From Plectrocnemia conspersa (Eukaryota; Arthropoda; Insecta; Trichoptera; Polycentropodidae): 64,000 bases of DNA. Of this stretch, positions 1 to 13,749 are shown one piece after another. A program made the translations under genes and the position numbers. Below the pieces are notes generated by a model that did not search any database, was not told the DNA's origin, and saw only the letters and a list, made by a program, of their open reading frames with translations. The first letter of the stretch is position 1; each line of letters opens with the position of its first letter. The stretch is taken from positions 1,798,001-1,862,000 of the forward strand of contig VTFK01000092.1 in the NCBI GenBank assembly GCA_009617715.1, in the 5' to 3' direction.

Positions 1-3000
1 GATAAAAATGCAAGGTGCTCAAAAACTCAAAATATTCATTGTACTATTCACAAGCACTTTTTGGGAAACATCTCAATTTATCATATGCTATTGAACCAGT
101 TATATCAACGGTGAACTTTACTCGTTCTCGTGAATTTAATGGAAGCCGTATATTCTGGCTTGTTTTACCATACAATAGATGATAGTTTAGACACGATGCA
201 TTTATTGCAATTTCTTAACTTAGAGGAGCAATTGAATATACCATGAGGTTTTAAACAAATTGTACTTAAAAGTACAAGGAAAATCAGTTCTTGTATATAA
301 AACTTAAACTGCGTTTTAAAATTTTAAAGACAATACCGCTATTTTTTAAGCTCACTTAATTTTGCTTCTTGGCTTGTCGAGCCTATATTATTTACGATCT
401 GGCCCTTCACAAAAAAGTTTTTTGCCCCTTGGGTTATATATATACAATAAATGTTCATTCAAAAATTTGGAAGACCAAAATCGCATGATCAAAAAGCTCG
501 TTGAACTTTTGCACTTTTTAATATCTACATCAATTAAATTGCATACTCAAAAGTAATCCCATATATAAAATTGTAAACATATCTTTCATGTTCATTGTAC
601 CTATATTTCATTATAATGTTTACAGTCTTGTAAAAAGTAACCTTTAAATTTCATTTTGAACGCAATTTACCGTTATAATTAACTATTGTCTATTTTTAAT
701 CGAGTTGTTAAAGTTTACCCACACGTTTCATTTTAATATACTATTCGTTATATTTTAATATACTATTTTTAACAGTCATGTTAATTCCATTAAAAATGAA
801 TATAAACTGGCATCACATGAAAACATAAATATACGTTTAAATTAGTCGAGGGCATAAGATGTCATATCATAACCCTACAAATATACGTTAACAAGCTCAT
901 AATTTTATTTGATATTTATATTATTAATCCAAAAACGCGGTCGTCTCGATCCATCGAATTTAATCTCTTTCGACAGTGCAAAAGGTTAAGGGTCGCCGCA
1001 AAGGGTTGAATGTAAACCGAATTTTCCGTTGCGTGATTTTGTGTATACGCACACTTTGTTCGCAAGGTCACTCCGTTATATTGGGTCATTATGTTATTTG
1101 AACAATTGGCGTGAGCTGCGGTCGTTCGTGCGCTATGAATTAGCCCCATACACGTTCGATACGTTTCGACCCTTATACACTAGCTGGTGTCGGCTAAAGC
1201 GGTCCAATTACACGATCAAATGAACCGGTGAAAATAACAACAATGCCAGTCGGTATAATGTAAACACAGATCTTCGTGTAAAATCATGTCGTTAATTGCA
1301 GAATTTAAAACAGTTTTGAAATCACGTTTAATTTGTGCAATTAGTATAGATATGTATTGTTCTCGAAGATACGCAGTCTTCAATTCTCCATGCTTTCTGA
1401 GCCTTCTTAGTCGATTTTTGGCGTAGCTCCGCTTGATGCGAGTTATCTGCGCCAAATTGAAAGCGAAATATTAAAAATATCAAATTCTAACATGTAGAAG
1501 TTCTTAATGGAAATGGTATTCTGGTTCTGAAAATGTTGCGAGTATGATGTGTTTGCGCTTATAAACTCTTCCTACTCCCGACCTTCTGGCTAATGTGATT
1601 CTCTGCTGTGGAAACATACTATACTCATTATAAAAAATCTATGCATAACAGCTATTATACAAACATCTAGAGGCGGATTTTCATTTGTATTTGTTTTGTT
1701 GGTATGTACATTTACAAATGGTCCTAATCCACCAAACTATCTAGTCGACACTTGTGCTTGTATAATGCCGATATCACAAATAAACTTCTTTTTCTATGCT
1801 TTTAAGATGTAATTACTACAAAATTAGTCTTACAAAGAGTTATCTTGACAATATTGTTTATTAAACAATCACCATACGTATTATAATAGTATGATCTCTC
1901 AACCGTATATTGCCATATAGTGCAAACTTATTTATTCTATACAATATTAAAAACAGTTCATCTTCTGGCTGAACTTCTAACGAGGGTCTCGCTTCGTGAA
2001 TGAAACTCGAAAACCTACCGTTTTGGAAGGGGGAAGGGCTTAAAGGTGACTGTGCGCTGTGGTTCTGGTCTACTATGGTAGTCCAATAAGTCACAGAATC
2101 AAAGACCTTGGCTTACAAGCAAGACAAAAAGTGCTCTATCCTATCTGATCTGATAATGATCTTAATATATTGCATTTTTCAATACGACGTTGCTGACTTA
2201 AATTAAAAATCATTTTGTTTTCCCCATTGCTCTAAAGTAGACACTCAAATGTATATATTTGCGAATAGTCACCATAATAATGTTAGCATCTTTAAAGCTT
2301 TTTTAGATTTTAATTTACATTTTCGTTTTGTAGCCAGATGGACGCAGGACGAATTATAAATTAATTGTATAAAATATATAATTAATCAATAGTTATTAAA
2401 GAAAAATTTAGGATTAGCGACTCTCGTTTATTAAGTAGTCATCATTGTCGTCCGTCAACTGAATACCAGTGTCACATATTTTATAATAATATTTTGAGGA
2501 AACGTACGAATAGCATATATGGCAAATTAAGATCGAATCGCACAAGCAACTAGCTCCACCTTTAAGTCATCCTCTTTAGTGAAAGCTGTTTTTATGGACC
2601 CGTATTCAGCAAGTCCAACAAAAACAAAGAATACTTGTTGGTGTTTTTTTGTGACGAATTTTAAAGCTTATGATTTCTATTGTTTTGTTTGCATATTTCA
2701 AATACAATTATTGAAACATCGACTATAAATTATACAAAAGGCTATTTGTCGCTTTTAACGATACAAAATGACGAACTGCGTACAATTTCTCGCGGAAAAC
2801 GGGTTAAATCGCGTGCATATTTTCTGCATCGCAACCTACTACATAATTTATGTACATTTAAAACAGAACAGATGTGCAGAAATTTCGCAGAAATTATAAA
2901 AGCGACCGCGAGTTGATTAAAAACACCACATAAAACTAACCGCGATTACTATAGTGATCTAGTTGAATGATGAAGCAACTACGCGTTTTTGCATAGCATT

Positions 3001-5250
3001 AATTAATTCGTCTCCTCTTCTTTAAGACGTTAACAATGCGCGTTATTTTTCTTTATTATTAAATATAATACGCGTACACACGGCAATTGTTATCAATCAT
3101 GGAACCGGGTTGATAGTTTTATTAAACGATACAATGAATAGTTCGCACAACATCCATTTTATTATTGTAATTAATGATTTTGTACCGCGAGATTCTCGGT
3201 GGGTGTGCTGGCGTTTACAGCAAAGAAAATAAATACTGTTATTAAATTTGTGTGATTTATGAATAAATAAATTGTGCGAGAGCGCGCGTCGAATTGGAGC
3301 GTGTGTGGGGTCACGTGTACTAGCCGGAATTTGACGAATTATTTTCACACAGATATGATCAACGTTTCAGTTGAGTGTTCAATTTATTTGTATTTACACG
3401 ATCGATATTTTTGCTTATCCTACTTTATATTTTAATCGTGTACGATGTTACTAACTATCGTAATTGTAGGTAACGACTCTTAGATTATACCCCGCGATAA
3501 CGCACCACTTTTAATTAGTTATATTTGGTTATAAATGACCCAGAATTGTTTCATACCGATATAAAATATTATGACATCGAAAGAAAGATTCAATTATCTC
3601 ATGCTGAAGAACAAAAAAGTACGTCAAGTTCGTTCGAATGTCAAGGTCCTTCTCTTTTATATTAAAACAAATTATTTTTTATCATGTGTGTATGTGTTTT
3701 TTAAGAAACATTGATATAAGTGTGTCGTATATAATGGAAACTAACTTGAAGCTTACAATAACAATAAATTAAATAATCTGTAAATATTTTTTTAATAATT
3801 TGGTATTATATATCGTTTATCATAGAGTTTTAATCGCTAAACTTTGATAGTAAATGCATTTTAGTATTTTGAAATATATGTTTAGTTAATCTGTAATAAG
3901 ATACATACGTAAATAATGTATTTACACCGCTGGTATAGACTACCGGAAAATAACATTTTTTTCGAAGTGTTTGTTTATAACAGTAGAACAAATTAAACTA
4001 ATAACTCATAGTTCCTTTTAGTTAAAAAAAATACATAAATATTATTTTTTTACTAATATATTGATTTTAATCAATTTAAGAATCAAATAAAAATATTTTT
4101 TTATTAAAAATATTCAATCAAATATTAGTAAATCATCAATAAAAGTTGATTACTTTCCGGTACTGTACATTTTGCTATCTTGTGAATACTTTTTTGCAAT
4201 AAATTACTAGACCGACACTTATACACCACGACATTATGCTATCCTCTGAGATAATATAATCAAATTTGTTCGCTCGTCTTCTAGAAAGCACGATGTAGTA
4301 TATTTACATTCTGAGTGTATTAGGTGATTCTGAATAATGGCCGCAATTTCCCTTCGGCCCTACGAGCGCTGAATACTTCAAGTAGCACACAAGTTTACAC
4401 ACAACACTTAATCTATAAAAATAATAATACAAAAAAAAAACAGTTGCTCTAGTTGCAAAAAATAATACATCATCCACCTCGGGGGTGTGGTAACAATAAT
4501 TGGATTCGCAATACTGCGATAACTGTTTGCCTAATGCACGTGTACATTAATCACTGATAAGGCCATAAATTCTTCCGTACCGAGTGGGTAAAAAAATACA
4601 TAACAAAAAATAGGGTAATTCGATAAATCAGCCGATGCAGTGCTCTCTTTCTGCACGCGATGGTTTGCGAAATCCATTTATCAGTGAATTTGGTTTTTAA
4701 TAGAAACACTGTAGTTGTGTGTGAATATTATTAGTTAGTTTACCACAAACTGTGATAATGACAGAAAATGTGGTTCATAAATGATACCGACAGGAATGTC
4801 TCCTATGATATAAAATAGATCAATGTACAATATCTGGATGGCGATAGCCATAAAAGAGTCGGCTAGTGCAGACGTTCTGGCCGTAACATCAAAAGAGGAC
4901 GTTCCGAAACGCAAAACAACTTCTTTGAGAATACTTTCTCAACATTTTGCATTCTCAAGCAACTTTCTGCCAAAATTCAGCGAATCGTATTGCAATGATT
5001 CTAAAATAAAAGCGCCGGAATACAAGAACGGATTATAACCAAATATCCTCTTATAAAGGTATCTCAAGATCCTTTTGTGGACTTTATCGATTAAGAGGGA
5101 GTGATTGGTTACTTAGGGATTCTAAATTACAAATTTCGACTAAAGAATGTTGCGAACTATAGTTCCATAAAAGTCATTGATAACTGTGACGCGTGTTCCT
5201 TGAATCTTGAAAATTTTTTAGCAAACATTATTTATGTTTAAAGAGAATCT
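1..5250. other. AT-rich non-coding stretch
   Basis: No open frame here looks like a protein: short frames have no recognisable motif, no convincing splice-site pairs and biased AT-rich composition. Two patches of more balanced composition stand out by eye, about 930-1230 and 3100-3360, and could be conserved regulatory DNA or decayed repeats. I see no RNA gene. The stretch may be intergenic or may belong to a long upstream intron of the Rap1GAP gene; the sequence does not decide this. Confidence 0.5.
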
Positions 5251-5257
5251 TAATTTA

Positions 5258-5700
5258 CTTTCAAACGTGATTCTATTCCGAAAATATTTTTTAAAATCAT
5301 ATCGAAATACATTTTCGCCAGTAGATATATATCTTTATCAGTGAAAATATAAATTATCTGGCGGGTGCTAGTAAAATTATATGATTTTATTTTTTTCCTA
5401 TGTAGTATAATAAATATATACCTTTTCATACTCATCATTATTTATTTAAATCCTATGTTTAAATATTACAGTAAATGTGTATTTGTTTGTAAGTTATATT
5501 TTCACTAGTAAAGTCCAAATACATTTTCCCCAGTAGATATATATTTCTACTAGCGAAAATTTAATTTAACTGAAAGGCGCTAATATGCTTCTCTAAAATG
5601 TCTATGAAATTCAAATTGTCAGTTACGAAACGTTCATTTGCTGTTCAAACCCAAACCTGACCTAATGAAAATTCTAAAACTAATTATAGTTTTATAATTT
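5258..5700 (+). repeat. Two diverged half-copies of a MITE family
   Basis: The segments about 5258-5395 and about 5470-5690 each repeat the same series of short words (a T-rich run ending CCCCAGTAGATATATAT, then TTTCTACTAGCGAAAAT, a GGCGCTA word, and ACGTTCATTTGCTGTT followed by AACCCAAACCT). The same words occur in both arms of the 24587-25079 element, so these are members of one dispersed family. No coding capacity is visible. Terminal ends are not clear here, so the borders are approximate. Confidence 0.6.
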
Positions 5701-5880
5701 CAAAAGACAAACTAAGCCAACTCATCTCTCAGGGCGGAAGAATAAATACAGACAGACATCGCATCTCACATATTGCTCCATAGTTTGTCTGCATTTATGT
5801 TTTAAATATATGATAGCAATCCCTACCGATATACTATGCACTTCTAATATAAGAGGGCTGATCAAAGTATATTCAAACCA

Positions 5881-6054
5881 GAGCGAAAAAACAATTATCA
5901 CTTCTCAGAAGTCAAAAATTCACGTCAAAAGCAATAAAATCGTGCTGGCGCCATCGCAGTGTGAACGCTCGTTACCTCGCGTTCCCGGCACGATTTTATT
6001 GCTTTTGACGTGAATTTTTGACTTCTGAGAAGGGATAATTGTTTTTTTGCGCTC
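5881..6054. repeat. Foldback with about 67-bp arms
   Basis: Bases 5881-5947 and 5987-6054 are near-perfect reverse complements, including the blocks TTCTCAGAAGTCAAAAATTC and CGTCAAAAGCAATAAAATCG. They are separated by a GC-richer loop of about 40 bp. Transcribed from either strand it would form a long hairpin. It has no coding capacity. It may be a small foldback transposon or a hairpin RNA precursor; only copy number or RNA data could tell which. Confidence 0.8.
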
Positions 6055-6165
6055 TCCTATTAGGAAAAGTTCGGTTTAGATGTGCTTTATTCGATTCTCA
6101 CTCGAAATTTTTTTTTATAAAAAGCTAAGTCTTAATATAAACACTTGACTAGACACTAGACTAAA

Positions 6166-6320
6166 AATTCACTATATGGCAACTCTGAGCAGCCAAAAAA
6201 CGCGACTAAATTGCAGATAAATATTATGAATAAATTTTTTAATCATTTTTAATGCCTAATTAAAATATTTCGCATAAAATATGTCACAACGGTAGCTAAT
6301 TTTTATATATATATATTTGT
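6166..6320 (+). repeat. Dispersed LTR-like repeat fragment, copy 1
   Basis: This shares TTTTTAATGCCTAATT, the following ATATTTC/CATAAAATATG block and CACAACG.T.GCTAATTTTT with 56670-56755, in the same order. It also shares a CAACTCTGAGCAGC word with about 55650-55665. It is a decayed member of the family described at 55640-56760. No coding frame. Confidence 0.55.
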
Positions 6321-8990
6321 AGCATAGAAAGGGTTAACTCATACCTATTATTATTTATTCAAAAAATTATATTACGACGTTAAAAAATATATAAAGTGCC
6401 ATTTTTGTCATGAGGCCCGGAATCATTGTTTTCCCAGGGCCTGGGTATGCTTTTGGCGGTCCTGAATAAGTGTATGTCTTATATAATTAAAAAATAACGA
6501 GATGAGCAGATGGCTTAAGATTGATCCTTGAGGAACTCCCAGAGGAGAGAAATATTTTATCGACAATTTGACGTTATAGTTTTATTAACGATCGCTCAAA
6601 TAACACAGAAATAATTAATTTAGATCGTTTTCGCAACTGAGGTCCAACAAAATAAAATTTGTCAAAGGCTTTTTCAAAATCATTATATACGACGTATATT
6701 TGTAATAAAATCTCAATCTAAACAGAGGCATTGGATTTTTTTAAATCGTCAAAAATCAGTTTAAGCCCATCAAGTACATTTGAATAGTCTTAACGCAAAA
6801 ATCTTATAAATTAAATTAAGTTTATAAAACCTGATTTAGACCTAAAACGTTATTGATTTATAATCAGTTCTTTGTTCTCAATGTTATGTTTTTAATATTT
6901 GATTAATATAAGCTTAATGTGTTTTTCACATTCTGAATAATTAAATGGCTATTTAATAAACATTAAACAATTAAATATATTTTACGTACACACACATTTG
7001 AGTTTTTGCCGATTCACATAATTAAATCAATTTAATATATCAATATTATATTATTATTTTCTATATTTTATTATTATATTATTATTGCGCACATTTGAGT
7101 CGTTAATCTTGACGATCCACGTATCAATAATAAAAGTTTATTCATCTCTAAAAAAAGTGTGCGAGACTATTGTGTTTTATTATTGCTCTACTCAACATAA
7201 TAACATACTTTTATTATTTAATATTTTCTTATATATTACGTAAGTTTCGAAGATATATCATATTCTCAAAGTATGACACAGATACACAGATTTTCCATAT
7301 GTAATATATCCGCGAGTCTTTTCCGACCTCCCCAGACTCTCATCATTGCGGTCGCATAATGAATCAGGGGTGGAGGCTGCGGTCCCATAATATATGCCTC
7401 TTTGTGCCCCGAGGGGTGGATTTTCCACCCTACACATACATAAATACAAACTAAGAAGTTATACATTATTCCGCCCGCTTTCGCCGAACGATCCGAAGGG
7501 CATAATTCATAAGGTTTTTCACTTTGATTTATTTCCGAATTCGCCCCGATGCGGCCCTGGCTGTTTCTCACGTCCTCCGATCTTCCTGACTTATTGTCTG
7601 ACGTCGGTCATTATATACGATGTACACGACGCGCCAAAAAAATATTGTCGACGTATCATTATTACGTCGGCTCGTGTGAAACGATTACTGCTCTCGAAAA
7701 TATAAGTTTAAAATTGTAATATAATAATTATGGAGGAGCGATGCTTATTCTAAATATATGTTTGACTGTCTTTGACTGTTTAAGACGTACGACAATGACC
7801 GACAAAAATCACAAGCGTGACTTAGTTATAATACAATAATAATTTTGCAAAAGAATATTAAAAATTTGATCGTTAAAAATCCATTTGGCTTTGTCAACGT
7901 TGATAAAATATTATACATTTCTATCTTATTGTGTATTATTATATTGTATATAACTCCATTAAGTTTGTGGTTAAAAAGCGGGCATTGACCCAGTATAAAT
8001 TATACTTTAAACTCGAAATTTAATATAATAGTTACAGTGATTGAATAAAAATATTCATGCGAAATAGTTGATTGGTCATATCTGCGAACGATTGGAGTCA
8101 AATGTGTTTTCAATAAATTACAACCACAAATTGCCTAAAGCAAACTTTATTAAATTTATATTAAACGTAAATATTATCATTAAATATTCAATATTATTTA
8201 TTTATATAATATTACTGTATTTAAAACATATAATATATGGGTTAATAGCTTGTGTTACTTTTAAAAACAATACTTTTTCCGATCTTAAAACTACTTTAGT
8301 AGTAAGAAAGTTATGCGTTATTTTTTTGTTATAATTTTAATTATATTTATGCATTAAATATACAAAGAAAGTAATAAAAATAATATGGGAAATTGTAATT
8401 AATATATACCTGAGTATTATTTACAGTTAGAATCGAATTTTTCACTACATTTATTTACTGCTTAAAAAGTATTGATCTTGACGTAAAATTATTAACTTAA
8501 ATAACTTTTTGTACATACATTTGAAATATGTATATCCATAATATATTATTTTTTAATCGGAAGTCTTGAAGTTGATTAAAAGCTTAACCACATATTTTTT
8601 GTCGGTCTTTATAAAGATAATGATTCTCATTATATTGTTTATTTATTTTTCATATTTATCAATAAATATTATAAAACATTAGAATACTCTTATTTATTAC
8701 TTTGTACTTAAACACATAATTCACCAAAAATTAGTTTTGGGTGGTAGTTGATTATTTGATTGCTGGTCAGTGATGATGAGACAAATTCAAAGACAATCGC
8801 ATCAGATTTTAACTTCACCTTCATATTATACCCTTTAGTGAAAGCTGATTTTAAAGTCAGTTTAAGCATTTAAGGATAGTTTAAAGTGATTTTTCTAGAT
8901 TTACAAAGAAAATAATTTGAGGATTTTTTAGTTATTTATGGCGTAGCCGATTTCTGATGCTTTTTTGAAAACATGTTTTTTTAATATGCG
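6320..8990. other. AT-rich non-coding stretch with a GC-richer island
   Basis: No protein-like frame or splice structure. The region about 7260-7700 is clearly richer in C and G than its surroundings, with CCGACCTCCCCAGACTC and CCGCCCGCTTTCGCCG words. The frames across it on both strands have no family motif and overlap each other, so I do not call a gene. It could be a cis-regulatory element or an old repeat. Confidence 0.4.
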
Positions 8991-8994
8991 CTTT

Positions 8995-10125
8995 TATTAT
9001 TATTTATTTATTATTTTATTTTATTAATTTATTTAGCTTAATAGCTAATCTTTACATCTAACAAATTTAGTAAACATATATAAAAAATATATAAAAAATA
9101 CATAACAGAAAGAAAAAATAAATATATGCAATAATAAAGACTTAATATTATAATTTATTTCTAGATGTACGAAGGTGTTTTTTTATTCCATTTATGAAAC
9201 CTGTTATATTTTTACTGTTTCGGATTTCTCTTGGAAGACTATTATATAAATCAAAACCTCCGTACATAACTCCCCTAGACGTACTCGTTTTCTTATACTT
9301 AATTATCTTTAAATTTTCTCTATTTCTAGTATTATATTTATGTACATCTTTATTTCTTATTAAATACTTATTAAAATATTCTGGTAACATATTATTTTCT
9401 AACTTATATATAAATACTAAAACATTCATACTCAATATTTTCTTGAACATTCAACCATTCTAATCTATCAATCATACTTTTACAATTAGTTAATCTATTT
9501 TTATTTAAGATTACTCTCATTGCCCTATATTTTGTAATTTTTGCAACATTTGTTTATCTAATTTATTTAACATATTTAATAGTGTTGCACAATAATTAAA
9601 ATGGTGCAATATTATACTATTGTAAATTATTTTTTTTGTATTTATACTTAATATATTTCTTAATCTAGATAATAAACCTATTTTTCTACTAATTTTTTTT
9701 AATATGTAATTACAATGTTCTTTAAAATTTAATTTTGTATCAACAATTACTCCTAAATATTTTATATTATCCACTATTTCTATACTAGAGTTATTTATTA
9801 CTATTTTGGTACTATTATCTAACACATTTTTATAATTAATAAACATTCATTTAGTTTTATTCTCATTTAATTTAAGTACATTATTCTTTAACCATATTTC
9901 TAATATACTTAATTCATTATTTAAATTATTTACAATTTCTTTAATGTTATCACCTATGTAATACATTAATGTGTCATCCGCAAATAGATGAATTTTACAT
10001 TTTTCACGTTATTAACTATATCATTAATATATAAAACAAATAACAATGGTCCCAATTTAGACCCTTGTGGTACTTGTAGTACTCTGCCATCAACGTAATT
10101 ATATGACTCAATAATTCGCAAAAAT
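8995..10125 (-). pseudogene. 5'-truncated, decayed non-LTR retrotransposon (LINE), reverse transcriptase 3' part
   Basis: Read on the minus strand from about 10110, the translation shows reverse-transcriptase motifs in order: PQGSKLGPLLFVLYINDI, then FADDTLMYY, then the thumb-region signature YLGVIVDTKLNFKEHCNYI (9517-9846). The typical C-terminal part follows, with YNTRNR, TSRGVMYGG and LYNSLPREIRN (9148-9450). At least three frameshifts separate these pieces, so it cannot encode an active protein. The 3' end is followed by a simple (AATAA)-like tail at about 8995-9050. This matches jockey/CR1-type LINEs, which prime reverse transcription at the insertion site. The 5' part, including the endonuclease, is absent, which is the common result of incomplete reverse transcription. 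Confidence 0.85.
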
Positions 10126-10129
10126 CATA

Positions 10130-12870
10130 TTTTTCAGAGGTTGTAAAATTATTTTGTTATATCACTACAATTATTGAATTCCGTATTTAAAAAAATATGA
10201 CTGCTTAAAAATAAAAATCTGTAGACAAAAATGTCAAATTTATTCAATTTATTAATATCGAATTTTTTACGTTTAATTTTCTATGCATGATTTTAATTTC
10301 TCTATAATATTATTATACTGCAATAGTTTCGCCTATTTTAAAAAAAAAACATCGATGAATTATTCCCAAATAATTTTCATAATGAATATCTTTATTAATG
10401 ATCACCCATTGTTCCTGATAAATAATCAAGAACAATTTTTGTCAATTCGTGCGGTACCCTTATTGCCAGTACAAAATTTTTTAAACTCATTTTTTACAGT
10501 GCTTTGACTAACAGTACCCTCGCTAAATCCTAAATTGCTATTTCTTGTAGCCTATGCCTCACTTTGTTTTAGTGTGCGCTCCATACGTAAATCTTTCATC
10601 AACATTTCACATCAGATGTAAATTAAAAATATAAGAGAAACGATACTTTTGCTCGACTAAAACAATCCGATTCGCACCCTAACAACATATTTCACTCACC
10701 GCTATCGGATATAACGACTAAACCGTTTACAGCATCGTTAACTCTAAATTGAATCGGCGACAATCGGCGACGGTGATAAAAGTAAAACGCGTTGCGCCAT
10801 TAAACGCCAAACGGAATCTGTGTTAAGAGGTACGAATATTTATATATAATAGCTTTTAATAAGGCTTTAACAACGACAACTAACGAACGCAATAATAATG
10901 CCATTGTGCAGAGAAACAATAAGAGTGTTATGGGGATGCGACGTAATCGGACCAGTTTATAAGGTCACTAAGGTGTATGTGTATTTTATTTGTTTGATAT
11001 CTGCGAATATTTCAGAAACGCAATGCCTTAATATTTTTATAACATTAGACCTCATTTAGACATTTTAAATGGGTCTAAGTGCCTTTCAAAAAGGACCTTA
11101 TAGCTGCTATTTTAAATGAATAATATATACGCATGATTTATGTAAATACATATGTGGAAAATGGCAATGAGGCGTAGGTAATACATTTTCTGAAAAAATT
11201 GATATATTGCTTCGGGACTAAGTAATAATAGGGCTTCACCGGAATTTAATAGACTCTGAAATGTGTATGAAAAAATATTGTTTAGTATTGATTTTCAATT
11301 TAGTGTATTGCAAAAAATGTAATATCGACTGTATTTATATGTACATAAAAGTTTTTTATTTAATATGTTTTTAATATAAAATCTCTGAATTTTTATTTTG
11401 TAGTAATATAACTGCAAGAAAATAATTATTAATTAGTATTTATATATAATTTATAGTATAGGTATTTAGAATTAAAATTATTATTATTAAATATAGAAAG
11501 TTTTTTATATTAAATTTGAGAGGAAAAGTTTGATCATTATATTACTATTTTAAATAGTGCGAATTAAATGAGACGTACATTTTTTGCTACATTAACCCAA
11601 AATTAAGACTAAATATGACGTACGTCATCAACGTCTATTTTTAATGTTTATTACTGCCGTGGTAATAATATTTACATTTATTACCGCCATTCGAAACAGT
11701 CTTTCGACTTTTGGATTTATGATTTCCGCACGCGAGTTTCTGTAAAGCAAATCTGCGGTTCAGTTTCGAAACGAAATAATCTCAAGAATCCGAGTTAAAC
11801 ACTGAACTTTTTGATAGATATCACTCCAAAATAACGAATCAGATAGACGTGAAAGGCAAATGGCAATTTCAAAGTTGTGCACTTCATCAAGATTGCGGCA
11901 TATTCCCGTATGGTACATAGGTAGTGGTAATAGCAATTTCGGAATACCGATCGCTGTGCCAAACAATGGAACCATCCATCATATAGACTCGCTTTTCTCA
12001 TTGGTATTCGCGCGTGTAATTAATTAGTTTATGGCCGAAGCATTATTAAAACATGACATAAACAATGTTTCTATCGCTCAATAGTAGTAGTTTCAAGGTT
12101 TGGTAATTTCGTAAGCAACCCGCATTAATCGCACATATGTATGTACCTGTTGTACCGTTCCAGAGTTGTGTTTCAAAAACAAATACGCGGTTAATGAAAT
12201 TGAAAGCATCGATATATAAGGAAGCGTCAAATTAACGTAAGCCACTCGAAATGAGAATTTTAATTGAACGATAAATCAATGAATGAGAGGCTCGACTTGT
12301 TAATAATTTATAGTTGAATGGTTTGGACTCTTTCGAATGCTATATGTTACATGAATTCACTGAATAAGCCTTACAACTTTAATGTATTCATCAATGATAA
12401 CTTGTGATTAAAATTTTGTTATAAGCTCATTTCAAAAGTTTTAGAAACACTAGTATTTTTCAGTAAAAGCTTTGACTATTTATTTGCATCACCATAACAA
12501 TTTTAATGTTTTATTAAATATGTATATTGTTTATTTAAAATTATCCTCAGATTTATTACACTCACGCCAGCGTTTCTTCATTAGAAATCTGCAAAAAGTA
12601 TGTATAATAAAACATTAGAGATCAGCAGAACACCCAAAATTGCACAATAGCCACGCATATTACGACCAATTTACACAAAATGTTTTTAAATTCTCTTCTT
12701 TAAACTTGAAACTTGACTATCAAAAACACAAAAATGAATAAGCATTTTTAACTCTCCTTTGTAATTATCGTACGGACTGTAATCTTATATTCGTTCATGC
12801 TTTATCGAAGTACCATTATTGAGAATCCTTTGCCAGTCACTCAATACTAATCGACGGACTTTCAAGACTC
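10130..12870. other. Non-coding stretch, no gene recognised
   Basis: AT-rich DNA with somewhat more balanced patches at about 10540-10960 and 11700-12000. Short frames in both directions overlap and show no domain. No tandem repeat or terminal inverted repeat was found by eye. Confidence 0.4.
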
Positions 12871-12874
12871 ATAT

Positions 12875-13387
12875 AGTCCGTCCAAGATGTTAGCGCTCAT
12901 CATCGTTGTGTTGCAAATAAGTATTCGTGTACGCATGCATGCATACATACACAGTTTTTCGCAAATTTTTTTCCACCGATAGGAGAACATTACCAATTCT
13001 AAATCAGGGTTGTTTTAAGGGTAGGGTGACCATACGTTGGAAATTGAATTAAAAATTATAATGAGTTATATTTTTATTATAAATTATTGTCATGTTGTGG
13101 TATTTTGTAATCAATAAAACAATTCCTGTTTTGTATTGTATTTTTAAAAATATTATATTGAACATATATTCAACCTGGAGAATGATACTAAAACTGCTCT
13201 CATGTTTTTGAGTTTAATATATATATATAAATAAACAAAATAAGTAAGAAAGTGATATTTTACACTTTCTTCAACAAATTAAACTAAAAAAAAGTAAAAT
13301 TTAATTGCACTTGTAATTTTACATGGTCACCCTATTATATTTTCTCACCAATATTGTGACGATGAGCGTTCATATCTTGGACGGACT
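12875..13387. repeat. Inverted repeat (38-bp arms) interrupted by a MITE
   Basis: Arm one (12875-12912) begins AGTCCGTCCAAGAT and contains CGCTCATC. Arm two (13350-13387) carries the reverse complement with a few changes. Between the arms lies the separate TA-flanked element at 13022-13334, which accounts for most of the spacer. Before that insertion the arms would have been about 125 bp apart, making a small foldback. No coding potential. Confidence 0.6.
13022..13334. mobile_element. TA-flanked MITE, terminal inverted repeats TAGGGTGACCAT
   Basis: The ends are exact 12-bp inverted repeats, TAGGGTGACCAT at 13022-13033 and ATGGTCACCCTA at 13323-13334. The outermost TA at each side fits the TA target duplication of Tc1/mariner-type elements. 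The interior is AT-rich and has no transposase, so this is a non-autonomous copy about 310 bp long. The larger element at 34152-35135 has related ends (AGGATGACCAGA). Confidence 0.75.
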
Positions 13388-13582
13388 GTACTTACGTGTC
13401 TTGTACATCAAACTGTTATCAGCTCTCTCGTCGTTAAAATTGCTAAAAAAAGTATCACGACTCGGGAACCAATCATTATATGGTGAATATAGTAGCTGCG
13501 GCATCACGACGATGTCGTTTCATACCAAAAATTCACGAATTTTACGAATGAAGTCAGAGACAGTGTGTTTTTATGATGTTTT

Positions 13583-13745
13583 TTGGGTAAAGCCTTCCCC
13601 CCCCCTCTCCTCGAATTTGGCTAGAAAAATATACGTAATTTTATGAATTTTAATGAAATCGAAATATTAATAAAATAACCACTGATTAAGCAAACTTTGG
13701 CTCGCCCCCCAGAAAAAAAATCTAAAATGACGTTCAGATTCTAAA
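13583..13745 (+). repeat. Dispersed C-rich repeat, copy related to 25833-26027
   Basis: The order of words matches the MITE in Rap1GAP intron 1: a C-run, CTCGAATTTGG..AGAAAAA, TATGAATTTTAAT, ACCACTGATTA, AACTTT and a second C-run. The two copies differ by many substitutions. No ends with a target duplication are obvious here. Confidence 0.6.
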
Positions 13746-13749
13746 CCAG

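Noticed and set aside
1216..1455. Basic 79-residue minus-strand frame
   Set aside because: Arg/Lys-rich composition is suggestive, but there is no family motif, no convincing splice site and no supporting context.
7266..7705. Overlapping frames of about 100 residues on both strands
   Set aside because: The frames conflict, have no homology I recognise, and arise from the GC-richer island with few stops.
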